6,973 nucleotides of DNA from Oscillospiraceae bacterium (GTDB taxonomy: Bacteria; Bacillota_A; Clostridia; Oscillospirales; Ruminococcaceae), in assembly GCA_017848205.1 (NCBI GenBank), contig JAGDDO010000146.1:1-6973 (forward strand), read 5' to 3'. The position numbers were made by a program, and so were the translations under genes. The notes under the pieces were generated by a model, which was given only the letters and a program-made list of their open reading frames with translations, did no database searches and was not told the DNA's origin. Shown piece by piece: positions 1-6,387 of the stretch (the first letter of the stretch is position 1; every line of letters begins with the position of its first letter).

Positions 1-680
1 ATGTTCCAGCCTGCGTCTGCCCAAGCCTTGAAGTGATCTGATACTGTAATAGTACCTGATGTTCTCTTTGACTTACGAACGCTGAAGTACTGCTTGAATG
101 TTTCATTTGTTCCGAGGATAGTCGGACCTGTGTGATCGAGCTGGAAAATCTCGTATTCAGCACCGTCGATTGTAACTGTCTTACTTCCGCCGTTTGGTGA
201 AGGGCACCAGTTTACCCAGTCTTCAATGATGTAGTATTCAACGAGAGGATTCTTCATCCAGCCGTATACGCAGAGTCTTGAGTTACCCTGTGCGCTTGCT
301 GAATAGTCAGCTGCATAGTCCATTACGATAGGACCGTATTCTGTAGCTTTCTTTGTAGCGTCATAGTTTCTGCCTCGGCGGGCAAGGAAGTTACCGCTTG
401 AAACCTGAGCGCTCCATTCTGTGCTGAATGTACCGCCGCTGCCAAGTGTCATTGAACCGCTTCCGCCTGTGTTGTCAAGCCAGATCTCGTAGCTGTAGCC
501 GTCAACGTTGTCGGCCTTGTGCTGATTCTGGCCGTTGCCTACATTGAATTTCTGTCCGACCTGATCAGCTGCCTTAACTGTAAGGACGTCCGATAAGCTG
601 ATCAGTTCAGCCGGAGCTGCGATTGAAAATACCATTGATAATGCGATGAAACCGCTTAATACTTTTTTAGTGCGTTTCAT
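1..680 (-). CDS. Secreted endo-1,4-beta-xylanase, glycoside hydrolase family 11 (partial, 3' end outside window)
   Basis: This gene encodes an extracellular endo-xylanase that cleaves internal beta-1,4 bonds of xylan with retention of configuration. The visible 226 residues start MKRTKKVLSGFIALSMVF, a basic then hydrophobic signal peptide. Cleavage is likely after the VKA motif at residues 35-37. The GH11 jelly roll follows: YEIWLDNTGG at 64-73, GGTF at 82-85, NFLARRG at 97-103, then the nucleophile motif PLVEYYIIEDW at 145-155 with E148 as predicted nucleophile. The thumb region TGPTILG is at 184-190, followed by QYFSVR at 197-202 and HFKAW at 216-220. In GH11 the acid/base Glu comes about 20-30 residues after HFxAW, so it lies past the left edge, as would any carbohydrate-binding or dockerin module. 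The start has a strong Shine-Dalgarno (AGAGGTGAT) 5 nt upstream and a near-consensus promoter. The family call is firm; modular architecture and cellulosome membership cannot be judged. Confidence 0.95.
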   Translation of the reverse strand, partial: MKRTKKVLSGFIALSMVFSIAAPAELISLSDVLTVKAADQVGQKFNVGNGQNQHKADNVDGYSYEIWLDNTGGSGSMTLGSGGTFSTEWSAQVSSGNFLARRGRNYDATKKATEYGPIVMDYAADYSASAQGNSRLCVYGWMKNPLVEYYIIEDWVNWCPSPNGGSKTVTIDGAEYEIFQLDHTGPTILGTNETFKQYFSVRKSKRTSGTITVSDHFKAWADAGWN

Positions 681-706
681 TGTGTATCACCTCTTTCTGT
701 TTATTG

Positions 707-734
707 ATTTTATCATATTATACAATATTGTCAA
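707..734 (-). promoter_or_regulatory. Sigma-A-type promoter of the GH11 xylanase
   Basis: Read on the minus strand, a perfect -35 TTGACA (734-729) is followed after 16 bp by a -10 TAAAAT (712-707). Transcription would begin near base 700, giving a 5' leader of about 20 nt. The leader carries the ribosome binding site at 694-686 just before the ATG at 680. A TATAAT lies only 6 bp after the -35 and is badly spaced to be the -10. Assigned from consensus and position only. Confidence 0.75.
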
Positions 735-760
735 GACTGCTTAAATTTTGTCTTTTATAT

Positions 761-774
761 GTCATGAATATGAC
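761..774. promoter_or_regulatory. Inverted repeat, possible operator upstream of the xylanase promoter
   Basis: GTCAT-GAAT-ATGAC is a perfect 5-bp inverted repeat with a 4-bp centre, 27 bp upstream of the xylanase -35 hexamer. This placement suits an activator or upstream repressor site. A repeat this short can occur by chance in AT-rich DNA, and I do not recognise it as a named regulator's site. Confidence 0.3.
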
Positions 775-970
775 TAAAATTCACAGTTTTTTCGTTTGCG
801 ATTATTCAGAAGTTTGAAACTTAAAATAATGTTCTTTATCAGGCAAAATCAACAAACGAATGTGACGGTGATTTGTCGAAAGTATGACGATGTTAAATAC
901 TGGCTCTTATGATACAGTGACAGTTATAACTTGTATGCGAAAAAATTTATACCGCTCAAAATCCGCAAAA

Positions 971-989
971 ATCAGCTTGTTTTGCTGAT
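971..989 (-). terminator. Short hairpin with T-tract on the minus strand, possible weak terminator
   Basis: ATCAGC (971-976) and GCTGAT (984-989) form a 6-bp stem with a 7-nt loop. Read on the minus strand the stem runs straight into TTTTT. A terminator here would stop leftward transcription arising within the esterase end of the spacer before it reached the xylanase promoter. The stem is short, so this may be incidental. Confidence 0.25.
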
Positions 990-1107
990 CTTCAGCCGCT
1001 GTATGTAATTATATGGTTTGAGTAATGAATCACAGGGTATAACTCATATGTTAATAATTATATAGCTTTAAATTATATATTAAGTATTCAAACTAAACAA
1101 TAAATTA

Positions 1108-1136
1108 TTGAAAAAGGACTATTAATGTGTTATTAT
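1108..1136 (+). promoter_or_regulatory. Putative promoter of the SGNH hydrolase
   Basis: TTGAAA (1108-1113) and TATTAT (1131-1136) are separated by 17 bp, with a very AT-rich stretch upstream that could act as an UP element. Transcription would begin near 1143 and leave about 140 nt of leader before the ATG at 1283. An overlapping TATAAT at 1136-1141 would need 22-bp spacing and is less likely. AT-rich DNA gives frequent false promoter matches, so confidence is moderate. Confidence 0.5.
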
Positions 1137-1142
1137 ATAATA

Positions 1143-1266
1143 AAAGAAATGTAGTTAATCAACTGCTTTATGAATATTATATAAAGAAAAAAGGGCGAAA
1201 AAGGACACACAGACGAGGCCGTCCGGACAGCAATAAACGGGTAGTCCGGCAAACTATAATTTTTTA
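1143..1266 (+). promoter_or_regulatory. Structured 5' leader of the SGNH hydrolase (unidentified, possible cis-regulatory RNA)
   Basis: Three structured segments are visible. A 6-bp hairpin with a tetraloop pairs 1151-1156 with 1161-1166. An overlapping AU-rich 6-bp hairpin pairs 1166-1171 with 1181-1186. A GC-rich block runs from 1203 to 1250. In that block GTCC at 1221-1224 can pair with GGAC at 1203-1206, while CCGGAC at 1223-1228 can pair with GTCCGG at 1244-1249. The two pairings share bases 1223-1224 and therefore compete. A run of six T lies at 1260-1265, just before the ribosome binding site. The layout resembles a switch or attenuator, but it matches no riboswitch class I know. Confidence 0.35.
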
Positions 1267-1270
1267 TTAC

Positions 1271-1274
1271 GGAG
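1271..1274 (+). promoter_or_regulatory. Ribosome binding site that fixes the SGNH hydrolase start
   Basis: GGAG lies 8 nt before the ATG at 1283. The alternative upstream GTG at 1127 has a weaker purine run, AAAAAGGA, at 1111-1118, also 8 nt away. However, that GTG falls between the putative -35 and -10 of the gene's own promoter, so the downstream start is preferred. Confidence 0.7.
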
Positions 1275-1282
1275 TGGTCGAA

Positions 1283-2356
1283 ATGAATATTCCAGGCTAC
1301 AAGGACGCAGTAAGCGGTTCCCTTTATAACATAGGAAATGCCCTCAGGCTTCGCAGGGCACTTGAAAAGAAAAATATTAATCTGGCATTCGCCGGAGGAT
1401 CTGTTACAAAAGGATGGGACGGAAAACAGTATCTTGAAAAGAACTATACCGACTTTGTGACCGATTTTCTTAAAGATGAGTATCCCGACAAAAACTTCAG
1501 AGTTTCAAATCTGTCCACGGAAAGTGCAAATTCATTCATCGGTCTGTCCATCACGGACAAGGTGATCGAGGAAGCAGATCCGGACATAGTATTTATAGAA
1601 TATGCAGTAAACAATGAGTGCGGTCATGACCATATCGTTTCCTACGAAAGTCTTGTGGAACGTATGCTTTCACTTCCGTCCGCACCTGCAGTTGTACTTG
1701 TTTTCCTTATAAACAAGTCACTCTATACCAGTCAGGGCTATATGAAAATCATCGGTTCACACTACGGACTTTTATCAGTAAGTGTTGCCGATTCACTTAA
1801 GAAAATGCTCGATGACGGTTTCGACTGGTCAGTTTATTCCGATGATGTTATTCACCCTAATACGTGGGGACACCGCTTCATCGCAGACTGTGTTATCAAT
1901 GGGCTTAAGGAAGCAGTTAATAAAACAGATGACACTGAGTATGTTCTTCCGGATGCACTCTATTCTCTTGACTATGCGGATTATCATACATACGGAACTG
2001 ATGATTCCCATATAAAGAAAAAGGGCTTTGAAGATATATCCTGTCCGGAATACGGTGAATTCTTTAACAACGGTGTTCGCTATACCGGTACAAATGACGC
2101 AAGTGTACGGTTCGAAGGCGAGTTCAGGACTCTGTTCGCAGCTTATGTGCATGACAAGACCGACCGTTTCAGCGATGCCGACATCATGATCGACGGTGAA
2201 AAGAAAGGTGTTCTGCAGGGAAGAAGCATTTACGGCTGGGGCAATGTGGTCCTTAAAAATGTCTTCAGTTTTGAGACCCGCGGAAAACACTCAGTCGAAC
2301 TTAAAGTAAGGGATAAAAAGAAAGACTTTATTCTTATTGAGTTCGGTGTAAGCTGA
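1283..2356 (+). CDS. SGNH/GDSL-type hydrolase, probable intracellular carbohydrate esterase
   Basis: The 357-residue product has the SGNH esterase fold signature. Block I is FAGGSVTKGW at 36-45, with S40 as predicted nucleophile. DIVFIEYAVNNE at 101-112 corresponds to block III, with N110 the likely oxyanion-hole Asn. DDVIHPNTWGH at 187-197 is block V, with D188 and H191 completing the triad. The block II Gly is not evident (NLSTESANS at 76-84). Residues from about 250 to the end look like a separate beta-rich domain and could be a carbohydrate-binding-like sandwich. No signal peptide or membrane segment is present, so it should be cytoplasmic. The ATG at 1283 is chosen because GGAG lies 8 nt upstream; a GTG at 1127 keeps the frame open but adds a basic, unconserved-looking tail and sits inside the promoter. 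Divergence from a xylanase suggests deacylation of imported xylo-oligosaccharides. This is inference, and a CE17-like mannan-type or other acyl esterase is equally possible. Confidence 0.85.
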   Translation: MNIPGYKDAVSGSLYNIGNALRLRRALEKKNINLAFAGGSVTKGWDGKQYLEKNYTDFVTDFLKDEYPDKNFRVSNLSTESANSFIGLSITDKVIEEADPDIVFIEYAVNNECGHDHIVSYESLVERMLSLPSAPAVVLVFLINKSLYTSQGYMKIIGSHYGLLSVSVADSLKKMLDDGFDWSVYSDDVIHPNTWGHRFIADCVINGLKEAVNKTDDTEYVLPDALYSLDYADYHTYGTDDSHIKKKGFEDISCPEYGEFFNNGVRYTGTNDASVRFEGEFRTLFAAYVHDKTDRFSDADIMIDGEKKGVLQGRSIYGWGNVVLKNVFSFETRGKHSVELKVRDKKKDFILIEFGVS

Positions 2357-2392
2357 TACGCTTAAATTTTTTAGTATACGATATGCTTACGA

Positions 2393-2407
2393 GCAAACGT
2401 AGTTTGC
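2393..2407. repeat. Compact inverted repeat
   Basis: GCAAAC-GTA-GTTTGC is a perfect 6-bp inverted repeat with a 3-nt loop, 37 bp after the esterase stop. The following TGCGGAT (2405-2411) overlaps its right arm. That heptamer can also pair with ATCCGCA at 2446-2452, which is the left arm of the next hairpin, so the two structures are mutually exclusive in RNA. Confidence 0.5.
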
Positions 2408-2444
2408 GGATCTGCATGGCAATATTAATAATTTAGTTTATTTT

Positions 2445-2478
2445 TATCCGCAGACCTGTTTTGCAGGTTCTGCGGATA
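2445..2478 (+). terminator. Long hairpin downstream of the SGNH hydrolase, possible terminator
   Basis: The arms 2445-2458 and 2464-2478 form a 14-bp stem with one bulged T and a 5-nt loop (TTTTG). The stem core is ATCCGCAGA/TCTGCGGAT. On the plus strand it is followed by TATGTATTTAT, which is U-rich but not a clean U-tract, so termination may be partial. On the minus strand it is followed by AAAAA and is not a terminator. The structure is clear; the function is tentative. Confidence 0.4.
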
Positions 2479-2599
2479 TGTATTTATAGGTACGAAGGCA
2501 GATTTTTACGTTAGAGGCTTTTAAACTTGAACGCGCTGATCAGATCAGTGCAGGGGAGACGGGATGAAGCGAATCCGCGTTAATTCCCGTTATCACATT

Positions 2600-2644
2600 A
2601 AACAGAAAGAGCATCCTCCTTTCGGGAAGATGCTCTTTCTGTTT
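2600..2644 (-). terminator. Strong intrinsic terminator of purL, probably bidirectional
   Basis: The arms AAACAGAAAGAGCATC (2600-2615) and GATGCTCTTTCTGTTT (2629-2644) match perfectly over 16 bp, with a short extra pairing at the tip. The hairpin starts 22 bp after the purL stop. Because the stem bases are A-rich on one side and T-rich on the other, either strand's transcript ends the hairpin with CUUUCUGUUU, so it can serve purL and also block read-through from the convergent esterase. Confidence 0.85.
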
Positions 2645-2666
2645 GTAATTGTATATTTATAATGTA

Positions 2667-5600
2667 TCAGTCTGCGAAGTAGCTTACGCCGCTTTCGAAG
2701 ATAAACTGATCTTTGTCACCCTGAACGTTCTTGCTGACGTCAGTGCCTTTTCTTTCGCTGTGGCCCATCTTACCGAGAACACGTCCGTCAGGGGAGGTGA
2801 TACCTTCGATGGCTGCCATTGATGTATTCGGATTGAATCTGATATTCATTGTAGGATCGCCGTTCATGTCAACGTACTGTGTAGCGATCTGTCCGTTTTC
2901 AGCAAGCTTCTTTATAAGTGCTTCCGGAGCTACGAAACGTCCTTCGCCGTGTGAGATAGCGATGGAGTGGATCTGGTCAACACTTGTACGTGCAAGCCAA
3001 GGAGACTTGTTTGAAGCGATTCTTGTTCTTACCATCATTGACTGGTGTCTTGCGATAGTGTTGAATGTAAGTGTAGGAGATTCATCAGTCATGTCAGTGA
3101 TCTCGCCGAACGGTACAAGGCCAAGCTTGATAAGTGCCTGGAAGCCGTTGCAGATACCGAGCATGAGACCGTCACGGTTCTTGAGAAGTTCGTGAACAGC
3201 GTCCTTTATTCTTGCGTTTCTGAAGAATGCTGTGATGAACTTACCGCTTCCTTCAGGTTCGTCACCGCCGCTGAAGCCGCCAGGGATCATGATGATCTGT
3301 GAGTTTCTGATAGCCTTTTCGATCTCGTTTACTGATTCCTCAATAGCAGAAGCTGAAAGGTTCTTTATTACTATTGTTTCAGTAACAGCGCCTGCCTTTT
3401 CAAAAGCTCTTGCAGTATCGTATTCGCAGTTTGTACCAGGGAATACAGGAATAAGAACTCTTGGCTTTGCGATCTTTACTGCAGGTCTTGCAGTATTCTT
3501 CTTGTCATATCTGTAAGCTTCTGGCTTAGTGTCTTCTGTCTTTATGATGCAAGGGTAAACCGGTTCAAGCTTTGATTCCCATGCACTGAGAAGTGACTCA
3601 ACTGAAACTGTGTAGTCAATGTTGTCGATAACAGCGTCGGATGTTACTTCACCGATAACTGATTCGCTACCCTTTGTGGCACCGTTTATTTCAACGATGA
3701 ATGAGCCGTAGCAAGGAGCGAAGAGCTGTTCCTCGTCAAGCTTCTTTGTGAATCTGAAGCCAAGCTTGTTACCGAAGCACATCTTTGCGATACCTTCAGC
3801 GACACCTGCTCCTGCAGTTGTCCATACAGCATTTGCGCGGCCTGCTTCAATGATAGCTTCAACCTTTTCAAAGCATCTTCTTACGCTGTCAAAATCAGGG
3901 AGACCGTTTTCATCATACTTAGGTGTGATGAGCACAACGCTGCTGCCTGCTTTCTTGAATTCAGGTGAAACGATCCTGCCGCTCTTTGCTGTTGATACTG
4001 CAAATGAAACGAGGGTAGGAGGTACGTCTATGTTTTCGAATGTTCCGGACATTGAGTCCTTGCCGCCGATAGCGCCGCAGCCGAATTCAAGCTGAGCTTT
4101 CAGGGCACCGAGAAGTGCTGCGAAAGGTTTGCCCCATCTTGCCGGATCATTCTGTGTTCTTTCAAAGTATTCCTGGAATGTGAGCCAGCACTTTTTGCTG
4201 CTTCCGCCTGCTGCAACTACCTTAGCGATAGATTCGATAACAGCGAGTATCGCACCGTGGTAAGGGCTCTTTTCGCTTATTACCGGGTTGTAGCCCCAGC
4301 CCATGATGGAAGCTGTTGTTGTTTCGCCGTTAAGTACCGGTATCTTGGCAGCCATAGCCTGTGAAGGTGTGAGCTGGTAAACACCGCCGAACGGCATGAG
4401 AACTGTGCCTGCACCGATGGTTGAGTCGAACTTTTCAACGAGACCCTTCTGTGAGCATACGTTGAGGTTGGAGATCATCTGTGTCCATCCTTCAGCGTCG
4501 TCTGAATATTCAGGAGTTATTCCTGTAACCGGTTCGGTAACTCTTACGTCTGTGTGCTTAACAGCGCCGTTTGAGTTGAGGAAGTCTCTTGAAAGATCAA
4601 CGATAGTCTTTCCGTTCCAGTTCATTCTGAGTCTGCAGTCATCTGTAACGTCAGCCACCTTTGTAGCCTCGATGTTTTCCTTTGCAGCTTCAGCCATGAA
4701 TTTTTCTGTATCTTCAGCAGCGATAACAACTGCCATTCTTTCCTGTGATTCCGAGATAGCTATTTCAGTACCGTCAAGACCGTCGTACTTCTTCGGAACT
4801 GAATCGAGGTCGATGAGAAGACCGTCTGTAAGTTCACCTATAGCAACTGAAACACCGCCTGCACCGAAGTCGTTGCAGCGCTTGATCATTGAAGTAACGT
4901 CCTTGTTTCTGAACAGTCTCTGGAGCTTTCTTTCCTCAGGAGGATTACCCTTCTGAACTTCAGCGCCGCAGCTTTCAAGTGAAGAAGCTGTGTGTGACTT
5001 TGAGGAACCTGTTGCACCGCCGCAGCCGTCACGTCCTGTCTTGCCGCCGAGGAGGATAACAACGTCGCCCGGAACAGGTCTTTCACGTCTGATGTTTTCG
5101 GCAGGAGCAGCACCGATAACAGCACCTATCTCCATTCTCTTGGCAACGTAGCCAGGGTGATAGATCTCTGTAACGTGACCTGTAGCAAGACCGATCTGGT
5201 TGCCGTATGAGCTGTAGCCGTTGGCAGCACCAACTACGATCTTTCTCTGAGGAAGCTTGCCCTTTATGGTATCTTCAACAGGTACGAGAGGGTTTGAAGC
5301 ACCTGTAACTCTCATTGCCTGGTAAACGTATGAACGTCCTGAAAGCGGGTCTCTGATAGCGCCGCCGAGACATGTTGCAGCACCGCCGAATGGTTCGATC
5401 TCAGTAGGGTGGTTGTGTGTCTCGTTCTTGAACATGAGGATCCAGTCTTCGTCCCTGCCGTCAACGTCAACCTTGATCTTTACTGAACATGCGTTGATCT
5501 CTTCGCTTTCGTCGAGGTCATCAAGAAGTCCGTCCTTCTTGAGCTTTCTTACAGCGATAGTAGCAAGGTCCATAAGAGTCATCGGCTTGTTTTCACGTCC

Positions 5601-6377
5601 GAGTTCCTTCTTGAGTTCCTTATAGAGTTCGTAGGATTCCTTTATGTAAGGAGATTCTATTTCAACATTTTCAATGTTTGTGGAGAATGTTGTATGTCTG
5701 CAGTGATCTGACCAGTATGTATCGATCATTCTGATCTCAGTGATAGTAGGATCTCTTTTTTCTGTGTTCTTGAAGTATTCCTGGCAGAAGCAGATGTCGT
5801 CGTAGTCCATTGCAAGGCCGTAGCCTGCTACGAATTTTCTGAGTTCATCTTCGCCGAAGTTTGTAAATCCTGTAAGTGTGGCTACTTCAGTAGGAATGTT
5901 GTATTTTACGTCGAGTGTATCGAATGTGTCGAGTGAAGCTTCACGGCTTTCAACAGGGTTGATGAGATATGCCTTGAGTTTTTCAAATTCCGCATCGGTG
6001 ATCTTACCGCTTACAATGTAGACTCTTGCGTTCTTTACTCTGCATCTTTCGCCCTGGGAAAGGATCTGTATACACTGTTCACAGCTGTCGGCTCTCTGGT
6101 CGAACTGTCCCGGAAGATATTCAACTGCAAAAACTCTTTCATTTGCAGAAAGAGCAGGCATTTCACTGTATGTAATGTCAACAGCAGGTTCCGAGAATAC
6201 AGTATTGATAGCGTATTCAAATTTTTCCTTTGTAAGTCTGTCGGCATCGTAACGGTTGAGAATACGGATATTCTCAAGAGAGCTTAGCCTGAGAGCTGTT
6301 CTTACATCGCTGAGAACTGATTTTGCTTCTACAGCAAATTCTGGTTTCTTTTCAACATAGATTCTAAATACAGACAT
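2667..6377 (-). CDS. purL: Phosphoribosylformylglycinamidine synthase, single-chain (FGAM synthetase)
   Basis: This cytoplasmic enzyme makes FGAM from FGAR, ATP and glutamine in de novo purine synthesis. The 1236 residues hold all three functions. A PurS-like N-terminal part starts MSVFRIYVEKKPEF. Two PurM-like synthetase halves follow, with WSDHCRHTTFST at about 222-233, KNETHNHPTEIEPFGG at 317-332 and FGCGAIGGKDSM at 765-776. The C-terminal class I glutaminase begins near 970, with FPGTNCEYD at 979-987, MIPGGFSGGD at 1030-1039, LGICNGFQ at 1073-1080 (nucleophile C1076) and SHGEG at 1142-1146 (H1143 and E1145 complete the triad). The length is close to the roughly 1240-1300 residues of single-chain forms, unlike the split PurS/PurL/PurQ of Bacillus. 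The frame is intact. I chose the second in-frame ATG because GGAG sits 6 nt before it; the first ATG at 6389 has GGAG only 2 nt away. The gene is downstream of mtaB on the same strand and ends in a strong terminator. Confidence 0.97.
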   Translation of the reverse strand: MSVFRIYVEKKPEFAVEAKSVLSDVRTALRLSSLENIRILNRYDADRLTKEKFEYAINTVFSEPAVDITYSEMPALSANERVFAVEYLPGQFDQRADSCEQCIQILSQGERCRVKNARVYIVSGKITDAEFEKLKAYLINPVESREASLDTFDTLDVKYNIPTEVATLTGFTNFGEDELRKFVAGYGLAMDYDDICFCQEYFKNTEKRDPTITEIRMIDTYWSDHCRHTTFSTNIENVEIESPYIKESYELYKELKKELGRENKPMTLMDLATIAVRKLKKDGLLDDLDESEEINACSVKIKVDVDGRDEDWILMFKNETHNHPTEIEPFGGAATCLGGAIRDPLSGRSYVYQAMRVTGASNPLVPVEDTIKGKLPQRKIVVGAANGYSSYGNQIGLATGHVTEIYHPGYVAKRMEIGAVIGAAPAENIRRERPVPGDVVILLGGKTGRDGCGGATGSSKSHTASSLESCGAEVQKGNPPEERKLQRLFRNKDVTSMIKRCNDFGAGGVSVAIGELTDGLLIDLDSVPKKYDGLDGTEIAISESQERMAVVIAAEDTEKFMAEAAKENIEATKVADVTDDCRLRMNWNGKTIVDLSRDFLNSNGAVKHTDVRVTEPVTGITPEYSDDAEGWTQMISNLNVCSQKGLVEKFDSTIGAGTVLMPFGGVYQLTPSQAMAAKIPVLNGETTTASIMGWGYNPVISEKSPYHGAILAVIESIAKVVAAGGSSKKCWLTFQEYFERTQNDPARWGKPFAALLGALKAQLEFGCGAIGGKDSMSGTFENIDVPPTLVSFAVSTAKSGRIVSPEFKKAGSSVVLITPKYDENGLPDFDSVRRCFEKVEAIIEAGRANAVWTTAGAGVAEGIAKMCFGNKLGFRFTKKLDEEQLFAPCYGSFIVEINGATKGSESVIGEVTSDAVIDNIDYTVSVESLLSAWESKLEPVYPCIIKTEDTKPEAYRYDKKNTARPAVKIAKPRVLIPVFPGTNCEYDTARAFEKAGAVTETIVIKNLSASAIEESVNEIEKAIRNSQIIMIPGGFSGGDEPEGSGKFITAFFRNARIKDAVHELLKNRDGLMLGICNGFQALIKLGLVPFGEITDMTDESPTLTFNTIARHQSMMVRTRIASNKSPWLARTSVDQIHSIAISHGEGRFVAPEALIKKLAENGQIATQYVDMNGDPTMNIRFNPNTSMAAIEGITSPDGRVLGKMGHSERKGTDVSKNVQGDKDQFIFESGVSYFAD

Positions 6378-6383
6378 GTTAAA

Positions 6384-6387
6384 CTCC
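6384..6387 (-). promoter_or_regulatory. Ribosome binding site that decides the purL start
   Basis: On the minus strand GGAG lies 6 nt before the ATG at 6377-6375, whose product begins MSVFRIYVEKKP as expected for the family. This GGAG overlaps the upstream ATG at 6389-6387. A second GGAG (6395-6392) lies only 2 nt before that upstream ATG, too close for normal initiation. Confidence 0.75.

Larger units (their letters stand above)
681..1282. other. 602-bp divergent intergenic control region between xylanase and SGNH hydrolase
   Basis: No credible gene is seen here. Open frames are short, and the in-frame extension of the rightward gene to a GTG at 1127 would start inside its likely promoter. 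The xylanase end holds a near-consensus promoter. Moving right, there is an inverted repeat at 761-774, a distant 8-bp inverted pair (791-798 with 853-860), two TGACGRTG direct repeats (863-870 and 885-892), a small hairpin at 971-989, an AT-rich tract near 1040-1100, a putative rightward promoter at 1108-1136 and a structured leader. The length and symmetry elements suggest regulated divergent transcription, but no known operator was recognised. Confidence 0.7.
2357..2666. other. 310-bp convergent intergenic spacer rich in palindromes
   Basis: No gene is seen between the esterase stop and the purL stop. The spacer carries an imperfect direct repeat (GATACGCTTA at 2355-2364 against GATATGCTTA at 2380-2389), a compact hairpin at 2393-2407, a long hairpin at 2445-2478, a palindrome at 2536-2548, a nested stem at 2559-2590 and a strong terminator at 2600-2644. 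Such density of symmetry exceeds what termination of two convergent genes needs. It may be a small dispersed repeat element or an RNA gene, but neither can be shown from one copy. Confidence 0.6.

Noticed and set aside
1255..1260. TATAAT directly upstream of the SGNH hydrolase as a promoter -10
   Set aside because: No acceptable -35 lies 16-18 bp upstream, and transcription would start almost on top of the ribosome binding site.
1191..1266. Superficial resemblance of the leader to a c-di-GMP-I (GEMM) riboswitch
   Set aside because: Short words such as GGGC, GACG, CCGG and GGGTAG occur in a roughly similar order. The conserved core, the tetraloop-receptor pairing and the expected stems cannot be aligned without breaking them.
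1127..1282. In-frame upstream extension of the SGNH hydrolase from a GTG at 1127 (52 extra residues)
   Set aside because: The GTG lies within the best candidate promoter (between its -35 and -10). The extension is basic and low-complexity with no family match I recognise, and GGAG at 1271-1274 sets the ATG at 1283.
1829..2290. 153-codon open frame antisense to the SGNH hydrolase
   Set aside because: It lies wholly inside a well-supported gene, has no family resemblance, and is a reading-frame shadow.
4396..4956. 186-codon plus-strand open frame within purL
   Set aside because: It is antisense to conserved PurL coding sequence. Its Ser/Thr/Pro-rich composition is the complement of purL codons, so it is not a gene.
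6035..6277. 80-codon minus-strand frame within purL that could signal a frameshift
   Set aside because: The PurL frame is continuous through this region with conserved N-terminal sequence, so no frameshift is needed.
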